Assembly (NCBI RefSeq): GCF_033170385.1
Contig: NZ_CP126170.1
Coordinates: forward strand, 4,860,001-4,924,000
Length of the DNA: 64,000 bases
Source of the DNA: Xanthomonas rydalmerensis
GTDB taxonomy: Bacteria > Pseudomonadota > Gammaproteobacteria > Xanthomonadales > Xanthomonadaceae
Direction of reading: 5' to 3'
Below are positions 34,507-42,833 of the stretch, piece by piece; position 1 is the stretch's first letter, and each line of letters starts with the position of its first letter. The translations under genes and the position numbers were made by a program. The notes below the pieces were generated by a model. The model ran no database searches. It was not told where the DNA came from and worked only from the letters and a program-made list of their open reading frames with translations.

Positions 34507-35427
34507 TCAGGCCTGCCGCGGACGCAGTTTCTCGAGCACGCCGTCCAGCGTGTCCAGGTCGGTGTAGTGGATCACCAGCTTGCCCTTGCCGCCGCGGCCG
34601 TGGGCGATGGACACCTTGGTCCCCAGCGACTCGGACAACTCGGTCTCCAGCGAGGCGATGTCGGCCTGCGGCGCGGTGCGCGCCGGCTTGGCCTTGCGGT
34701 TGCTCGGCACCTTGCCGGCGGCGAACTGCTGCGCGCGGTGCTCGACCTCGCGCACCGACCAGCCCTGGTCGGCGGCGTCGGAGGCCAGGCGACTGGCCAG
34801 CTCCGGCGACAGCGTCAGCAAGGCACGCGCATGGCCCATCTCCAGGCGCCGCGCTTCCAGCAGCGCGCGGATCGCCGGCGGCAGTTCCAGCAGGCGCAGC
34901 AGGTTGGACACCGAGGCGCGCGAGCGGCCGACGGCCTCGGCGGCCTCGGCGTGGGTCAGCGAGAATTCGTCGATCAGCCGCTGCAGCGCCTGCGCCTCTT
35001 CCAGCGGATTGAGGTCCTCGCGCTGGATGTTCTCGATCAGCGCCATGGCGATGACGGTGCGGTCGTCGAGCTCGCGCACCACCACCGGCACGTCGCTGAG
35101 GCCGGCCAGTTGCGAGGCGCGCCAGCGGCGCTCGCCGGCGACGATCTCGAAGCTGCCCGGCGCCAGTTCGCGGGCGACGATCGGCTGGATCACGCCCTGC
35201 GCCTTGATCGACTCGGCCAGCTCCTGCAGCTTGGCCTCGTCCATTTCCTGGCGCGGCTGGTACTTGCCCGGCTGCAGTTGCCCGACCGGCAGGCGGCGCA
35301 GGCTCTCGCCCGGCTGCAGCTCGGCGGTGGGCGCCGGCGCGGCCGCGCCCTTCGGCCCCAGCAGCGCTTCCAGGCCACGGCCGAGGCCGCGCTTCTTCGC
35401 TCCGAGGGCGGGGGGCTTGGCACTCAT
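34507..35427 (-). CDS. parB: Chromosome partitioning protein ParB
   Basis: A 306-residue ParB/Noc protein that binds centromere-like parS sites and hydrolyses CTP. N-terminal GLGRGLEALLG helix, then the ParB domain with the CTP-binding GERRWRAS motif (about 105) and ENIQREDLNPLEEAQ (about 135). A central HTH (FSLTHAEAAEAVGRSRASVSN, about 155-175) and a C-terminal dimer domain follow. Its ATG overlaps the parA stop by 1 bp, so the two are coupled. No parS 16-mer was seen in the window. Confidence 0.95.
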   Translation of the reverse strand: MSAKPPALGAKKRGLGRGLEALLGPKGAAAPAPTAELQPGESLRRLPVGQLQPGKYQPRQEMDEAKLQELAESIKAQGVIQPIVARELAPGSFEIVAGERRWRASQLAGLSDVPVVVRELDDRTVIAMALIENIQREDLNPLEEAQALQRLIDEFSLTHAEAAEAVGRSRASVSNLLRLLELPPAIRALLEARRLEMGHARALLTLSPELASRLASDAADQGWSVREVEHRAQQFAAGKVPSNRKAKPARTAPQADIASLETELSESLGTKVSIAHGRGGKGKLVIHYTDLDTLDGVLEKLRPRQA

Positions 35428-36224
35428 CAGTACGTCTCCATGGCCGGCACCGGCCGATTGCGTTCGTTGCGGCGGCGCACGATCTCGCCGGCCAGTCCCA
35501 GGTAGGCGACGCCGCCACGCGAGGTGCGGTCGTAGCCGACGATGCTCTGGCCATGGCTGGGCGCCTCGGCCAGGCGCACGTTGCGCGGCACGATGGTGCG
35601 GAACACCTTGTCGCCGAAGTGGTTGGTTAGCTCCGCCGACACCGCGTTGGCCAGGTTGTTGCGCACGTCGAACATGGTCCGCAGCACGCCTTCGATCTCC
35701 AGCGCCGGGTTCAGCTCGGCGCGCAGCGCCTCGATGGTTTCCAGCAGCGCGGTCAGCCCTTCCAGCGCGTAGTACTCGCACTGCATCGGCACGATCACCG
35801 AATCGGCGGCGGTCAGCGCGTTCAGGGTCAGCAGCGACAGCGCCGGCGGGCAGTCGATCAGGATGAAGTCGTAGGCCTCGCGCAGCGGCGCCAGCGCGGT
35901 CTTCAGCCGCTGCTCGCGCGCCGGCTGATCCATCAGCTGGATCTCGGCGGCGGTGAGATCGATGTTGCCCGGCAGCAGGTCGAAGCCCTCCGGCGCGGTC
36001 ACCCGGATCTGTTCGGCGCTGCTCTCGCCGAGCAGCACGTCGCAGGTGGAGGCAGCCAGCTCGCGCTTGTCGATGCCGCTGCCCATCGTCGCATTGCCCT
36101 GCGAGTCCAGGTCCACCAGCAGGACGCGCTGCGACTGCCGCGCCAGCGACGCGGCCAGGTTGACCGCGGTGGTGGTCTTGCCGACGCCGCCCTTCTGGTT
36201 GGCGATGGCGATGATGCGGGCCAT
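35427..36224 (-). CDS. parA: Chromosome partitioning ATPase ParA
   Basis: A 265-residue deviant-Walker ATPase. The KGGVGKTT motif (about residue 11-18) holds the signature lysine, LVDLDSQGN is the A' box and LIDCPPALS is Walker B. It moves ParB-bound origins. The order parA-parB is upstream of rsmG-like genes in many bacteria; here rsmG lies on the same strand 89 bp further upstream. Confidence 0.96.
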   Translation of the reverse strand: MARIIAIANQKGGVGKTTTAVNLAASLARQSQRVLLVDLDSQGNATMGSGIDKRELAASTCDVLLGESSAEQIRVTAPEGFDLLPGNIDLTAAEIQLMDQPAREQRLKTALAPLREAYDFILIDCPPALSLLTLNALTAADSVIVPMQCEYYALEGLTALLETIEALRAELNPALEIEGVLRTMFDVRNNLANAVSAELTNHFGDKVFRTIVPRNVRLAEAPSHGQSIVGYDRTSRGGVAYLGLAGEIVRRRNERNRPVPAMETY

Positions 36225-36313
36225 GCGGGAGCCTCGTCGGCGATGGGGTGGGACCGGGCATTATGCGGTCACAGCCCCCCATGGCGGAAATCGGGGCCGG
36301 CCGCGGCCGCCGC

Positions 36314-36955
36314 TCAACCGCGCTCGACCACCACCAGGTGGCGGTCGGCGCCCAGGCCGGGGACCTGCAGCGGGTGCACCGTCGGCGCCACCCAGCCCGG
36401 TGGCAGCGCGGCGATCTCCTCGTCCGGGCGTACGCCCTTCATCGCCAGCAGGCGCCCGCCCGGGCGCAGCAGGTGGCCGCCGACGGCGACGATGCCGGCC
36501 AGCGTATCCAGCGCGCGCGCGGTCAGCAGGTCGTAGGCGCCGGGCTCGTCCAGCGCCTCGGCGCGCGACTCGGCCACCCGCGCGTTGTCCAGGCGCAGCT
36601 GGCGCACCGCCTCGCGCAGGAACCGCGCCTTCTTGCCGTTGCTCTCCACCAGGGTCACCCGCAGCTGCGGCCGCGCGATCGCCAGCGGGATCCCGGGCAG
36701 TCCGGGACCGGTACCCAGGTCGGCCAGCGCGCCCTCCTGGGCGAACGGCTGCATGGCCAGCGAATCCAGCAGATGGCGGGTCACCATCTCGTGCGGGTCG
36801 CGGATCGCGGTCAGGTTGTAGGTGCGGTTCCAGCGCGTCAGCAGCGCCAGGTAGGCCAGCAGCGGTGGCGCCAGCGCGGCGGCGTCCAGGCCTTGCGCGT
36901 GCAGGCCCTGCTCGAGCGCGACACGGACGGAATCGGGAAGAGAGGCATCGGTCAT
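36314..36955 (-). CDS. rsmG: 16S rRNA (guanine527-N7)-methyltransferase RsmG
   Basis: A 213-residue class I SAM methyltransferase that methylates G527 of 16S rRNA; its loss gives low-level streptomycin resistance. The SAM-binding motif is [17 protein letters not shown] (about 73). The family signature [14 protein letters not shown] is near 41 and the RHLLDSLA motif near 60. The ATG at 36953-36955 is the only start that gives a correct N-terminus. Confidence 0.96.
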   Translation of the reverse strand: MTDASLPDSVRVALEQGLHAQGLDAAALAPPLLAYLALLTRWNRTYNLTAIRDPHEMVTRHLLDSLAMQPFAQEGALADLGTGPGLPGIPLAIARPQLRVTLVESNGKKARFLREAVRQLRLDNARVAESRAEALDEPGAYDLLTARALDTLAGIVAVGGHLLRPGGRLLAMKGVRPDEEIAALPPGWVAPTVHPLQVPGLGADRHLVVVERG

Positions 36956-37001
36956 CGGCGGATTATCGCAGGTGGCGCCGCTGCCCGAGACGCGCGCTGC
37001 G

Positions 37002-37670
37002 CTAGGACGCGGTCTCGACCGGCACCTCCGCGCACCAGGCCAGCGCGGCCCGATAGCCGGGTGCGGCCTCCCATTCGTACAGGTGCCAGGCCTGGGCCGC
37101 GCCCAGCCCCGGGTCGCACCAGACCAGGCGCAGCGCGCCGGCGGCATCCTCGGCAAAGCGCAGCCGGTGCAGGCCGAAGGCGATGCCGTGGCCGTGCGCC
37201 TTGAGCAGCGCCTCCTTGGCGCACCACAGGCGGAAGAAAACCGCCTCGCGTTCCGGCGCCGCCAGCGCGGCCAGCAGCGCGACCTCCTCCGGGTGGAAGA
37301 AGCGCTGCGCCAGTTCCAGCAGGCGTGGCCGCGGCCGCTGGCGCTCGATGTCCACGCCCAGCCGCGCGTGCGTGGCGACCGCCACCAGCAGATAGCCGCC
37401 GCTGTGGCTCCAGCCGGTGTCCACGTGCGCCAGCGGTGCGTGCAGCCCGGGCCGGCCGCGGGCGTCGCGGCGCAGCGGCAGCTGTGCCGCCGGCACCGCC
37501 AGCTCCCCGGCCAACAGGCGCCGCGCCTGCGCCTCGCCGGAAGTGCGCGGCGGATGCGGGCGCAGCCACAGCGCCACCGGGCCGACACGCCAGTCCGGTG
37601 CTTCGGCGGCAACGGCGACAGGCGGGGGTGCGGACTCGCTCACGCCGTCGCCACAAACTGTAATGGCCAC
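37002..37670 (-). CDS. 4'-phosphopantetheinyl transferase (Sfp/Gsp type)
   Basis: A protein of about 222 residues that activates carrier proteins by adding phosphopantetheine from coenzyme A. The metal-binding LGVDIE motif (about 111-116) and the [16 protein letters not shown] motif (about 144-159) are intact. It is the two-half Sfp type used for polyketide, peptide or fatty-acid carriers. No carrier gene is adjacent. The start codon is GTG; either 37670 or an in-frame GTG at 37640 is possible. Confidence 0.9.
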   Translation of the reverse strand: MAITVCGDGVSESAPPPVAVAAEAPDWRVGPVALWLRPHPPRTSGEAQARRLLAGELAVPAAQLPLRRDARGRPGLHAPLAHVDTGWSHSGGYLLVAVATHARLGVDIERQRPRPRLLELAQRFFHPEEVALLAALAAPEREAVFFRLWCAKEALLKAHGHGIAFGLHRLRFAEDAAGALRLVWCDPGLGAAQAWHLYEWEAAPGYRAALAWCAEVPVETAS

Positions 37671-37772
37671 TGCGCGGTGCCGCCGGCGTTATACGGCCGC
37701 TTCACGACGGCGCTCCTTAAATGGCGCCCACCCCACCGCTTCTGGTGCGGACCGAACCGAGGAGTCTGACGC

Positions 37773-38024
37773 ATGGGCATCATTATCTGGTTGATCGTCG
37801 GCGGCATCGTGGGCTGGCTGGCCAGCATCATCATGCGCCGTGACGCACAGCAGGGCATCATCCTGAACATCGTGGTCGGCATCGTCGGCGCGCTGATCGC
37901 CGGCTGGCTGTTCGGCGGCGGCATCAACCAGGCGATCACCCTGTGGACGTTCCTGTACTCGTTGATCGGCGCCATCATCCTGCTGGCGATCGTCAACCTC
38001 TTCACCCGCGGCCGCGCGCGCTGA
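37773..38024 (+). CDS. GlsB/YeaQ/YmgE family small membrane protein
   Basis: An 83-residue membrane protein with three hydrophobic segments and the family pattern GIIIWLIVGGIVGWLASIIM followed by DAQQGIILNIVVGIVGALIAGWL. The family is stress-associated and has been called transglycosylase-associated, but its activity is not known. A good ribosome-binding sequence (GAGGAG) precedes the ATG, and an intrinsic terminator follows. Confidence 0.92.
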   Translation: MGIIIWLIVGGIVGWLASIIMRRDAQQGIILNIVVGIVGALIAGWLFGGGINQAITLWTFLYSLIGAIILLAIVNLFTRGRAR

Positions 38025-38050
38025 CGCAGCGCCTTCGCCGCTTGCGCAAA

Positions 38051-38073
38051 CGCCCGGTTCGCCGGGCGTTTTG
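38051..38073 (+). terminator. Intrinsic terminator of the GlsB-like gene
   Basis: CGCCCGG-TTCG-CCGGGCG forms a perfect 7-bp stem with a stable UUCG tetraloop, followed by TTTTGC, 26 bp after the stop codon. Confidence 0.85.
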
Positions 38074-38088
38074 CGTTTGCGGCCCCGC

Positions 38089-38520
38089 TCACGGCGCAAC
38101 GCGGTCGGCGGGATGGCGTACGCCGTCCTCGACCGGCACCGCAATGGTCAGCGCATACGGGTCCACGCCCTCCAGGCAGCCGACGTTGTAGCCGTACAGG
38201 CTGGGATCGGAGCGGCGCCGATGATGCGTGTAGATCCCGCAGGTGCCGCAGAAGTAATGCTGCGCGGTGTGGGTGTGGAACTGGTACAGGCGCAGCGCCT
38301 GCTCGCCCTGGCGGACATGCAGGGCCGCCAGCGGCACCGAGGCGACGATGGCACCACGGCGCCGGCACAGCGAGCAGTTGCAGCGGCGCGGGTCGACGAT
38401 GCCGTGCGGCAGGTCCAGGTCGATCTGCACCGCACCGCAGTGGCAGCTGAGCCGATGCAGCGGCGCGATCGCGGTGTCGCCGACCTTGTCGATGCAGCGG
38501 CGCACGTGGCGCTCGCTCAC
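38089..38520 (-). CDS. GFA family zinc protein
   Basis: A 143-residue GFA-domain protein with cysteine-pair zinc sites: LSCHCGAVQI, RRCNCSLCRRRG and YFCGTCGIYT. The family is named after a glutathione-dependent formaldehyde-activating enzyme, but most members are uncharacterised carbon-sulfur lyase-like proteins. It starts with GTG at 38518-38520, overlapping the stop of the exonuclease III gene by 4 bp (GTGA), so it is translationally coupled to it. Confidence 0.85.
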   Translation of the reverse strand: MSERHVRRCIDKVGDTAIAPLHRLSCHCGAVQIDLDLPHGIVDPRRCNCSLCRRRGAIVASVPLAALHVRQGEQALRLYQFHTHTAQHYFCGTCGIYTHHRRRSDPSLYGYNVGCLEGVDPYALTIAVPVEDGVRHPADRVAP

Positions 38521-39293
38521 GCCGCCGGCTCCAGCTCGACCCAGGCCGGCGCATGGTCGCTGGGGCGGTCCCAGCCGCGCGGCTCGCGGTCGATGCCGGC
38601 GCCGCGGGTGCGCGCCTTCAGCGCCTCGGACACCAGGGTCAGGTCGATGCGCAGGCCCAGGTCGCGGCGGAAACCGGCCTGGCGGTAATCCCACCAGCTG
38701 AAGATGCCGCCGTCGGCGTGGTGCAGGCGGAAGCCATCGTGCAGGCCGAGCGCGAGCAGCTTGTGCAGGGCACCGCGCTCGGCGGTGGAAGTGAGGATGT
38801 GGTTGTCGCTCCACACCAGCGGATCGTGTACGTCGCGCGCGTCCGGGGCGATGTTGAAGTCGCCCAGCACCACCAGCCGCGGATGCCGCTGCAGCTCGTC
38901 GGCCAGCCAGGCGTGCACCGCTTCCAGCCAACGCAGCTTGTAGGCGTACTTGTCGGTGCCCACGTCCTGGCCGTTGACCACGTACAGATTGACGATGCGC
39001 AGGTCGCCGACGGTGGCGGCGATGGCGCGCTTCTGCTCGTCCTCCAGGCCCGGCACGCCGATCTGCACGTCGCTGATCGGCAGGCGCGACAGGATCGCCA
39101 CGCCGTTGTAGGTCTTCTGCCCGGCGAACACGCTGCGGTAGCCGGCCTCGGCCAGCGCGGTGTCGGGAAACTTGTGGTCCTCCAGCTTGGTCTCCTGGAT
39201 CCCGACCACGTCCGGCGCGAACGCGGCCAGCCACTGTTGCAGGTGCGGCAGGCGCACGTTGAGCGAGTTGACGTTCCAGCTGGCGATCTTCAA
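38517..39293 (-). CDS. xthA: Exodeoxyribonuclease III
   Basis: A 258-residue EEP-fold AP endonuclease. Conserved motifs in order: IASWNVNSLNVRLPHL, VGIQETKLED, NLYVVNGQ, VLGDFNIAPDARD, WDYRQAG and the terminal SDHAPAW. It repairs abasic sites and degrades 3' ends. The start is TTG at 39291-39293, giving the conserved MKIASWN N-terminus. It is coupled to the following GFA gene. Confidence 0.94.
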   Translation of the reverse strand: MKIASWNVNSLNVRLPHLQQWLAAFAPDVVGIQETKLEDHKFPDTALAEAGYRSVFAGQKTYNGVAILSRLPISDVQIGVPGLEDEQKRAIAATVGDLRIVNLYVVNGQDVGTDKYAYKLRWLEAVHAWLADELQRHPRLVVLGDFNIAPDARDVHDPLVWSDNHILTSTAERGALHKLLALGLHDGFRLHHADGGIFSWWDYRQAGFRRDLGLRIDLTLVSEALKARTRGAGIDREPRGWDRPSDHAPAWVELEPAA

Positions 39294-39371
39294 GAGAAAT
39301 CCGGGACGGGGAAGCCGGCCGCTATTCTGACCGCAGCCGCGGCGCCGGCCAAACCGCGGATACCAGGCCGT

Positions 39372-40220
39372 TCAGCGCCGCGCGCAGCACTGCGCGAACA
39401 GCGCCGGCGCCAGGTTCAGCGCCTGCTGCCGTTGCGCCTCGTTCAAGCCGTCGAGCAGTTCCTCGGCGCCGAGCGCCTGCTCCGGCGGCGGGAACGGTCG
39501 CTCCGGCGCCTGCCGCGCGGCCAGTTGCCAGGCCGCGGCGTACGGCGGATCGGCCACCGCCAGCCAGGGCGCACGCAGCAATTGCGCCAAGGCGTCGATC
39601 GACGTGCGGTCGCCGTGCAGCGCGCGATCTTCCAGTTGCGTCACCACGTCCTCGGCATCGCGCTCGTCGGCGGCCGACAGCGGGGTGCGTTGCCCGTCCG
39701 CGTCGACACTGCCGGCCCGCGCCACCAACTGCGCCACCCGCTGCGCCAGCAACTGGCGTTGCGCATCGGCATCGCCGCGCGCGGCCGCGCTGCGCAGCAT
39801 CGCCTCGATCTGCGCGGCATCGAACCCGGCAACGCCACGGCAGGCCGCGAGACGTTGCCGCTCGGCCGCCCGTCTCGCCGCAGCGGCCGCGGCGTCCTCG
39901 GCGTCTGCGCCCGGCAGCAATGCCGGACGGGACGGCGGCGCTTGCGCGCGTTGTCGGCAATCCAGCGCCAGCAGCGCGGTGGCGGACAGGCGCTGCGCCT
40001 CGCTGGTGCCGGCCGCCAGCGCCGCATCGGGCGGCGTGGTCGCGGACGTCGGCAGCGGCGACGATGCTGCAGACCGCGGCGGCGACGGCGCTTGCGCCTT
40101 GTTCGCGGCAACGGCCGGCGCGGCCGTCGGCTGTATCAGTTTCGCCGCGAGCGTGAGCGCGGCCACCCCCACCACCACCGCGCCGCCGAACCAAAGCAGC
40201 GCACGCCGCATCCCCGCCAT
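39372..40220 (-). CDS. Hypothetical membrane-anchored protein next to the PpiC gene
   Basis: A 282-residue protein with one N-terminal membrane segment (about 6-25), a low-complexity Ala/Pro/Ser linker (about 30-75) and a helical Ala/Gln/Arg-rich domain (about 85-280). No family was recognised. Its start is 2 bp after the PpiC stop, so the two form an operon, and it may be a periplasmic partner of that chaperone. Two cysteines stand near the C-terminus (CCARR). Confidence 0.7.
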   Translation of the reverse strand: MAGMRRALLWFGGAVVVGVAALTLAAKLIQPTAAPAVAANKAQAPSPPRSAASSPLPTSATTPPDAALAAGTSEAQRLSATALLALDCRQRAQAPPSRPALLPGADAEDAAAAAARRAAERQRLAACRGVAGFDAAQIEAMLRSAAARGDADAQRQLLAQRVAQLVARAGSVDADGQRTPLSAADERDAEDVVTQLEDRALHGDRTSIDALAQLLRAPWLAVADPPYAAAWQLAARQAPERPFPPPEQALGAEELLDGLNEAQRQQALNLAPALFAQCCARR

Positions 40221-40222
40221 GC

Positions 40223-41107
40223 TCAGTGCGCCGCCGCCGTGTAGGCGTCGCGGTCGAACGCCATCGGCTGCGCCTGGCGCAGGCGCTGCATGGCGTCGGC
40301 CGCGGCCTGCTCGCGCAACTGCAGGTCGATCTGCCCGCGCACCGCCTCGAAGCGCGCCGCGGTCTTCGCATCCAGGCGGATCAGGTGATAGCCGTCGGGT
40401 CCGCGCACCGGCGCGGAGACCTGCTCCACCGCCAGCCGGCGGATCGGCGCATCGAACGCATCGGCCAGATAGCGGCCGAAGGTCGGCGACAGCTGCCCGC
40501 CCTCGCCGGCGGTGGCGGTGTCGTCGGACTCGTGCATCGCCAGGGTGGCGAAGTCGGCGCCGCCATCGAGCTGGCGCTTGAGCGCCTCGGCGCGCTGCAA
40601 CGCCTGCGCCTCGGTCAGGATGTGCCCGCTGCGCGGCCCGCCCTGCGGGTGCAGGGCGACGAACAGGTGGCGCAGATGGTATTCGGTGTAGTCGTCCGGA
40701 TGCGCGGCGAACTGCCGGCGCAGCATCGCCTCGTCGATGTGCGCGTCGGCGCTGAGCCGCGCCTGCGCGGCCTCGGCCAGGATCGCATCGGCGGCGCGGC
40801 GCAGGCGCGCGGCCACCACCGGGTCGTCCTGCAGATGCTGTTGCCGGGCCTGGTCGAGCAGGATGGCGCGGTCGGCGAAGCGGCGCACCACCGAGGCATC
40901 GTCGATGCCGGCGGCGCCGCGCGTGGCGTCGCCGGCCAGGGCGCGGTATTCGCTGGCGGTGAACTGCTGCGCACCGACGCGCAGCACTACCGGGTCGGCG
41001 GTGGCGGTCTCGGCGGCCGGCGCGGCCAGGACGGCGAACGCGGCCACCGCGCACGTGACCAGGGTGATGGACCTGGCCACGGCGGACGTTGCGAAAGACA
41101 GGGACAT
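40223..41107 (-). CDS. Exported peptidyl-prolyl isomerase, PpiC/parvulin type
   Basis: A 294-residue periplasmic protein with signal peptide (TLVTCAVAAFAVLAAPAAETA). A SurA-like N-terminal helical region (about 45-130) is followed by a parvulin domain (about 135-245: EYHLRHLFVAL, GGADFATLAMHESDD, GGQLSPTFGRY, GPDGYHLIRLD). It would help fold exported proteins. The ATG at 41105-41107 gives the signal peptide; the longer frame adds residues before it. Confidence 0.88.
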   Translation of the reverse strand: MSLSFATSAVARSITLVTCAVAAFAVLAAPAAETATADPVVLRVGAQQFTASEYRALAGDATRGAAGIDDASVVRRFADRAILLDQARQQHLQDDPVVAARLRRAADAILAEAAQARLSADAHIDEAMLRRQFAAHPDDYTEYHLRHLFVALHPQGGPRSGHILTEAQALQRAEALKRQLDGGADFATLAMHESDDTATAGEGGQLSPTFGRYLADAFDAPIRRLAVEQVSAPVRGPDGYHLIRLDAKTAARFEAVRGQIDLQLREQAAADAMQRLRQAQPMAFDRDAYTAAAH

Positions 41108-41206
41108 GCGCTTCTCCAGGAGTGAAGAGGGCGGCACGCGACGCCGGAGCGTCGCGGCCGCAACGAGGCGGCCGACACGGGGCCGGCCGCCAGGACCTGC
41201 AAGGAC

Positions 41207-42310
41207 TCAGTCGTGCTTGCCGCGCGCCTTCAGGTACGCGATCGCCGCCTTCGGGTCGTCGGTGGTGATCAGGCTGAACGCCTCCTGGTTGACGATGAAG
41301 TTGAGATCGCCACGGTTGTCGGCGGTGTCGCGGCCGCCGGAGTAGGAGAAATAGAGGTCAGACAGCTGATAGCAGCAGGCGCCGCTGTTCTGGTAGAACT
41401 TCCCGGCCAGCGGGCTGTCCGGAATCGCCTGGAACACGCCGACGCGCACGCCACGCTCGCGCACGCGGTCGGCCTGGCCCTGCAGCAGGCCACCGAGCTG
41501 CTTGACGTTGATCTCCATCGCCTCCTTGGTATCGCTCCAGGCCGATATGGCGTTGTCGACATTGATCTTGGTCAGCATGTTGGTGGTGAACACCGGAATG
41601 CCGACCATGCTGGTGGTGTCGGCGCGGAACGCCGAGCGGCTCGGGTACAGGGTGGCATTGACCTTGGCCGCGACGAAGTTGGACGCACCCACTGAGAACG
41701 CGGCATCGGCCGCACGCGACACCGCACGCACCGAGGCGGCGTCCTTGATGTCGAACACGATCGGGGTCTTCAGGCCGTGCTGCTTGAAGTAGGAGAACAG
41801 CTCGTCCACGCGCGGCACGTGGTAGCCGGTAGTGGTGCGGCGGTCGGGGGTCAGCAGGAACAGGCCGCTGACCACCGACCACGGGGTCACGGTGATCGAC
41901 GGGTTGTAGCCCTGGTTGCTCATCGGGTCGTACTTGGTTTCGCCGGCACGGCTGGTCCACACGTTGGTGGTGCGACCGAGGTTCCAGTCGTGCAGCACCA
42001 CCGGCACGCCGTCGCTGGTCATCTTGATGTCCAGCTCCACGCCGTCCATGCACTGGTCGTTGGCCAGCTGCAGCGAACCGCGCGAGTTTTCCGGCATGTC
42101 GGGGAAGTTGCCATACTTGCCCCACAGACCGCGGTGGGCCAGCACGACGCTGTCGCCGCTGCTGTCGCCGAACAGGATGTTGCTCATCTTGGTACCGACG
42201 GTGTCGTTGCAGTTGGCCATCGCCAGCTGCGGCACGACGGCCAGGGTCACCAGGGCGCCGAGCACGCGGCAGGCGCGCGCCAGGGGCGAGGGAACGAATG
42301 CGATCTTCAT
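41207..42310 (-). CDS. Exported glycerophosphodiester phosphodiesterase family protein
   Basis: A 367-residue protein with signal peptide (cleavage near QLAMA). The GDPD catalytic residues are visible: AHRGLWG (about 58), PENSRGSL, VELDIKMTSDGVPVVLHDWNL (about 90-112). It also has three Cys in the C-terminal half (GACCYQ). The enzyme would release glycerol-3-phosphate from phosphodiesters in the periplasm. Like PI-PLC-like bacterial enzymes, it has an insertion between the core strands. Its base composition is a little less GC-rich than neighbours. Confidence 0.88.
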   Translation of the reverse strand: MKIAFVPSPLARACRVLGALVTLAVVPQLAMANCNDTVGTKMSNILFGDSSGDSVVLAHRGLWGKYGNFPDMPENSRGSLQLANDQCMDGVELDIKMTSDGVPVVLHDWNLGRTTNVWTSRAGETKYDPMSNQGYNPSITVTPWSVVSGLFLLTPDRRTTTGYHVPRVDELFSYFKQHGLKTPIVFDIKDAASVRAVSRAADAAFSVGASNFVAAKVNATLYPSRSAFRADTTSMVGIPVFTTNMLTKINVDNAISAWSDTKEAMEINVKQLGGLLQGQADRVRERGVRVGVFQAIPDSPLAGKFYQNSGACCYQLSDLYFSYSGGRDTADNRGDLNFIVNQEAFSLITTDDPKAAIAYLKARGKHD

Positions 42311-42511
42311 TGGGCTGCGTCCGGTTCTGAAGGAAAGGGGGAGACACGGGGGGGACGAGCGCCGGTCAGGTCGACGCATGGCGGCATCTCGTGTGTTGCG
42401 CTCCGCACGGACGTCTCGCGCAGGAGCCTGAGCCACCGTGATCGGCGGCGGCGTCGGGCGAGAACCTAATAACTTACTGTGAATTATTTATTTCCAGGGT
42501 GCGACCCGGTG

Positions 42512-42555
42512 CGGGACTGTGGACTGCACCCCGATTTGGTGCAGTTTCGGTCCCG
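42512..42555. repeat. Two-part inverted repeat
   Basis: CGGGAC and GTCCCG form the outer arms; ACTGCACC and GGTGCAGT form the inner arms around CCGATTT. The inner dyad resembles an NtrC half-site pair (TGCACC/GGTGCA), but the spacer is 7 rather than 5 bp. It lies about 200 bp upstream of the phosphodiesterase start and could be an operator or a transcript hairpin. Confidence 0.6.
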
Positions 42556-42641
42556 CGATGGGCCCTGGTGGCGGGAGTTCGGACACCGCCTTGTGCGCGC
42601 GCTGCCGTCGGGAGCGCGCTAGCTGCATCGAGGACGTGCCG

Positions 42642-42767
42642 GTCGCGGCTGAAGCACGCCTCCAGTCATCGCCGCTGTTGCCGCGACATGGCGAGACACG
42701 TGGTTACGTTGTGGGAGCGGCTTCAGCCGTGACGAGGCGTTACCGGCCAGGCTGTCGCGGTGAAGCC
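42642..42767. repeat. Degenerate REP cluster
   Basis: A decayed inverted copy at 42642-42664 is followed by GTGGGAGCGGCTTCAGCCGTGAC at 42711-42733 and a partial inverted copy at 42753-42767. Same family as the RAYT-flanking REPs with several substitutions. Confidence 0.8.
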
Positions 42768-42833
42768 AAACCCGCGCGCACGTGCCCTATCGCCCCGCCC
42801 TGCACCCGCACCTGGACGTCGGCTGCGCCCCGC

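Larger units (their letters stand above)
42311..42833. other. 523-bp intergenic region with AT-rich tract, dyad and REP debris
   Basis: Contains a short AT-rich tract at 42466-42494 (upstream of the phosphodiesterase gene), an imperfect dyad at 42512-42555 and decayed REPs at 42642-42767. No gene was recognised. Confidence 0.6.

Noticed and set aside
42523..42545. NtrC binding site
   Set aside because: Arms match, but the 7-bp spacer differs from the canonical 5 bp, and no sigma-54 promoter was found beside it.
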